Source: Monosporascus cannonballus (lineage: Eukaryota; Ascomycota; Sordariomycetes; Xylariales). From it: a DNA stretch of 64,000 nucleotides. Positions 62,202-64,000 of this stretch are shown here, one piece after another. How positions within the stretch are numbered: the first letter of the stretch is position 1; every line of letters begins with the position of its first letter. The notes beneath the pieces were generated by a model. That model did not search any database, was not told the origin of the DNA, and worked only from the letters and a program-made list of their open reading frames with translations. The stretch is taken from assembly GCA_004154925.1 (NCBI GenBank), contig QJNS01000192.1, positions 89,150 through 153,149 on the forward strand, written 5' to 3'. Position numbers and translations under genes: made by a program.

Positions 62202-63569
62202 TTAACACTGAAATGCCACGCCGACCTTCTTGACCTCGTTGGCACCCGCGGCCGAGAAGCCCGTCCCTTCGCTCCGCAGCTCGACGAGCCCCGGTCGTAT
62301 CCTCTCCCTCTCCCTGTCCTTGTCCTTGTCTTTCTTCTTCTTTTTGCCCCCGTCCTTCCCTGGTTTGTCCTCATTATCGCCGGTATTATTGGCATCGCCA
62401 CCGTTGCCCTCGCTGCCGCCATTTTCCTTCGTCGGCGACGGCTTGTCCGTGAGATCCGCCTCGCAGACGTAGCACCGCAGCCCGTCCTCGGGCGCGTGTG
62501 GGTCCGCGTGGTGGTTGTGGTGGTGGCCCCCCGTGCCGCCCGGCCGCATGAACTTGTCGACGCAGCCCCGGCACAGCACGTGGCCGCACGGCTTCGCCAG
62601 CACGGCCTTGGACGCGTTGCTCAGGCCCTTGCGGCACGCGGGACAGACCCGCCTCCTCGTCCGCCTGCCTCCTCCCCCGCCCCCGCCCCCGCTCCCTTCC
62701 TCCTCCTCCTCCTCCGTGAAGCTCACCGTCACGAGCGTGTGCAGCGAGTACGGGTGGGGGTCGTCCTCGCGCGACGCGGGGCAGATGGGGTTGTTCCTGG
62801 CCGTCCTCTTGTTCTTCTTCTCGTCCGTGTTGGTGTTGGGTGCGGTCGACGGCGTCATCGACGGCGTCCAGAACGACGGGAGCGCCGCCTTCGTCGCCGC
62901 CTCGGCCCTCTCCGCGTCGAGCAGGCGGCGCGCCTTCCGGCGGTCCTCCTCGGCGGCCGCGCGCGCGAGCTCGTCGACGTCGAGCGGGAGCTTCCGCTTC
63001 CCCGGACGTTTGTCGTCGCCGTCGCCGTCGCCGTTACTGTTATTCCTCGGCGTCCGGCCGTCATTACCGTCGTCCGGCCTCCCGGCCTCCCCCGCCCTCC
63101 CCTTCACGTCGAGCCCGCTCTGCACCATCTCGAACTCGCGGACGGCGCGCTCGCGGGCCTCCTCGTCGGCGCGGGCGCGGGCGTCCCGGGCCTCGCGCAC
63201 CTCGAGCTCGCGCGCCCGCTCGAGTCGCTTGGCCTCGCGCTTCTGGGAGAGGATGTTGGACAGCGCGCACTCGCGGCAGAACAGGTCGCCGCGGGTCGCG
63301 CACGCCACGGGATCCCGCGCCACCTCGAGGCACAGCGCGCACGACGCGAACGGCAGGAAGCTCTCCCGCGACAGGCGCGCCGACGTGGACCCCCAGGCTC
63401 GTCGCGCGAGCTCCCGCTCGTGCGAGGTGAAGACGGCACGCGAGGTGTTGCGCTTGCCTGGGGAGAGAGAGAGACGAGGGTTAGTCTTGTGTTGACATCG
63501 CTGAGTACGTGGTGGAGGAGGGAGGGAAGGCGGAGAAGGGCCGTGTTGAGTATACGTACTATGTGACAT
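62202..63569 (-). CDS. NOSIP-type RING/U-box protein
   Basis: Fungal homologue of nitric oxide synthase-interacting protein, a nuclear E3 ubiquitin ligase that associates with spliceosomal complexes. A 10-nt first exon (63560-63569, donor GTACGT) joins in phase 1 to 62202-63457, giving MSHSKRNTSRAVFTSHERE, the standard NOSIP start; without the intron a 45-residue nonsense insert appears. The N-terminal U-box-like zinc-finger half lies at about 40-75 (FASCALCLEVARDPV, GDLFCRECALSNIL), followed by a long Arg/Glu/Ala helix (QKREAKRLERARELE). The C-terminal RING half lies at about 273-320 (CPACRKGLSNASKAVL, PCGHVLCRGCVDKFM), then a His-rich loop and CYVCEADL. Length is 421 aa, longer than animal NOSIP because of Gly/Glu and Lys/Asp low-complexity inserts. 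Confidence 0.92.
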   Translation of the reverse strand: MSHSTYTQHGPSPPSLPPPPRTQRCQHKTNPRLSLSPGKRNTSRAVFTSHERELARRAWGSTSARLSRESFLPFASCALCLEVARDPVACATRGDLFCRECALSNILSQKREAKRLERARELEVREARDARARADEEARERAVREFEMVQSGLDVKGRAGEAGRPDDGNDGRTPRNNSNGDGDGDDKRPGKRKLPLDVDELARAAAEEDRRKARRLLDAERAEAATKAALPSFWTPSMTPSTAPNTNTDEKKNKRTARNNPICPASREDDPHPYSLHTLVTVSFTEEEEEEGSGGGGGGGGRRTRRRVCPACRKGLSNASKAVLAKPCGHVLCRGCVDKFMRPGGTGGHHHNHHADPHAPEDGLRCYVCEADLTDKPSPTKENGGSEGNGGDANNTGDNEDKPGKDGGKKKKKDKDKDRERERIRPGLVELRSEGTGFSAAGANEVKKVGVAFQC

Positions 63570-64000
63570 CTTGAGGCTTGTGGTGTTGTAGCAGGCAAGA
63601 AGGCAGGCGAGCAGGTAACGAGCTACGAAGTTCAATGCTATATAATACCTAATTGGTGTATGTCGTCAATCAGAAGCCATTCGCTAGGGCGTGTCGGAAG
63701 GGAGCTTAGCGGTTGGTTGCAGCGGGCCATGCTTCCCCGGAAGTTGGTACCTTCTAAAGTTCTAGCCTCTCGCTAGGCCCCTTGTTAGTGCCCCCAACAG
63801 TTACAATAGTGGAATAGTGGCGGCAGGCTTCTGGGTCCAATTCTCTCAAGCTTCCCGCAAGAATTTTCGTTTTTTTCCCCAGGCGCGTTTATGGGCCGTT
63901 CCTACAGTATTCGAGACTGCTAGTCGATCTCGTATGCTGCACCATGTATTAATACATTCCCCCGTTTTCGAGGCCGCGGACTCCGCTCCTTCTTTCCTTC
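63570..64000. promoter_or_regulatory. Upstream region of the NOSIP gene
   Basis: Non-coding to the window edge. It holds the 5' leader and promoter of the minus-strand NOSIP gene; no further gene was seen. Confidence 0.5.

Noticed and set aside
62148..63566. 472-residue open frame on the plus strand
   Set aside because: It is antisense to the NOSIP gene; GC-rich codon use opens the opposite frame. It has no domain, while the minus strand has clear RING motifs.

Overview
The window is nuclear DNA of a filamentous ascomycete (Pezizomycotina, most likely Sordariomycetes). The signs are short introns (mostly 52-180 nt) with CTAAC/CTGAC-type branch points, a heterotrimeric Galpha subunit ending in CGLI, fungal-only families (2EXR, DUF3716, Zn2Cys6 regulators, Fmp32-type DUF1640 protein) and a block of AT-saturated DNA of the kind left by repeat-induced point mutation (RIP). 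No tRNA, rRNA, CRISPR or prokaryotic feature was found. Gene models were built by hand by joining open frames at GT-AG (once GC-AG) junctions with matching phase. Exon coordinates are in the evidence; product names rest on recognised motifs, not on a database search.

Layout. 1-4250: RIP-like AT-rich block with no intact gene, holding two related GC-rich hairpins. 4.8-10.5 kb: housekeeping cluster of RAE1/Gle2 mRNA-export WD40 protein (-), UTP3/SAS10 ribosome-biogenesis factor (-) and 3-ketodihydrosphingosine reductase (+). 11.1-12.0 kb: frameshifted 2EXR gene. 13.2-16.1 kb: DUF3716 protein (+) and Smr-domain protein (-). 16.1-23.1 kb: a 7 kb gene desert with only coding-like scraps. 23.1-24.8 kb: Galpha subunit with a probable 5' UTR intron. 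27.5-41 kb: dense conserved block of CDC123 (-), CWC21 (+), Fmp32/MCUR1-like mitochondrial protein (-), cytochrome b561-like membrane protein with a long SR/Pro-rich tail (+), NNF1 kinetochore subunit (+) and G3BP-like NTF2+RRM protein (-). 42.4-55 kb: accessory region with an unrecognised eight-exon 663-residue protein (-), a Zn2Cys6 regulator (+), a MITE-like element, an intact 2EXR protein (+) and an F-box-like protein (+). 56.3-63.6 kb: SAGA subunit SGF73/ataxin-7 (+), a mitochondrial-carrier-family protein with an unusual repeat tail (+) and NOSIP RING protein (-).

The conserved genes belong to unrelated core processes (mRNA export, rRNA processing, sphingolipid synthesis, G-protein signalling, eIF2 assembly, splicing, mitochondrial membrane, kinetochore, chromatin), so they form no pathway cluster. 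The less familiar material is the 663-residue gene at 42.5-45.2 kb (first seen as two pieces, but it splices cleanly into one frame), the carrier's repeat tail, the TA-flanked inverted-repeat element, and the hairpins in the RIP block. Two N-gaps, beside poly-C/poly-A and a 78-base poly-G run, are assembly artefacts or unresolved homopolymers.
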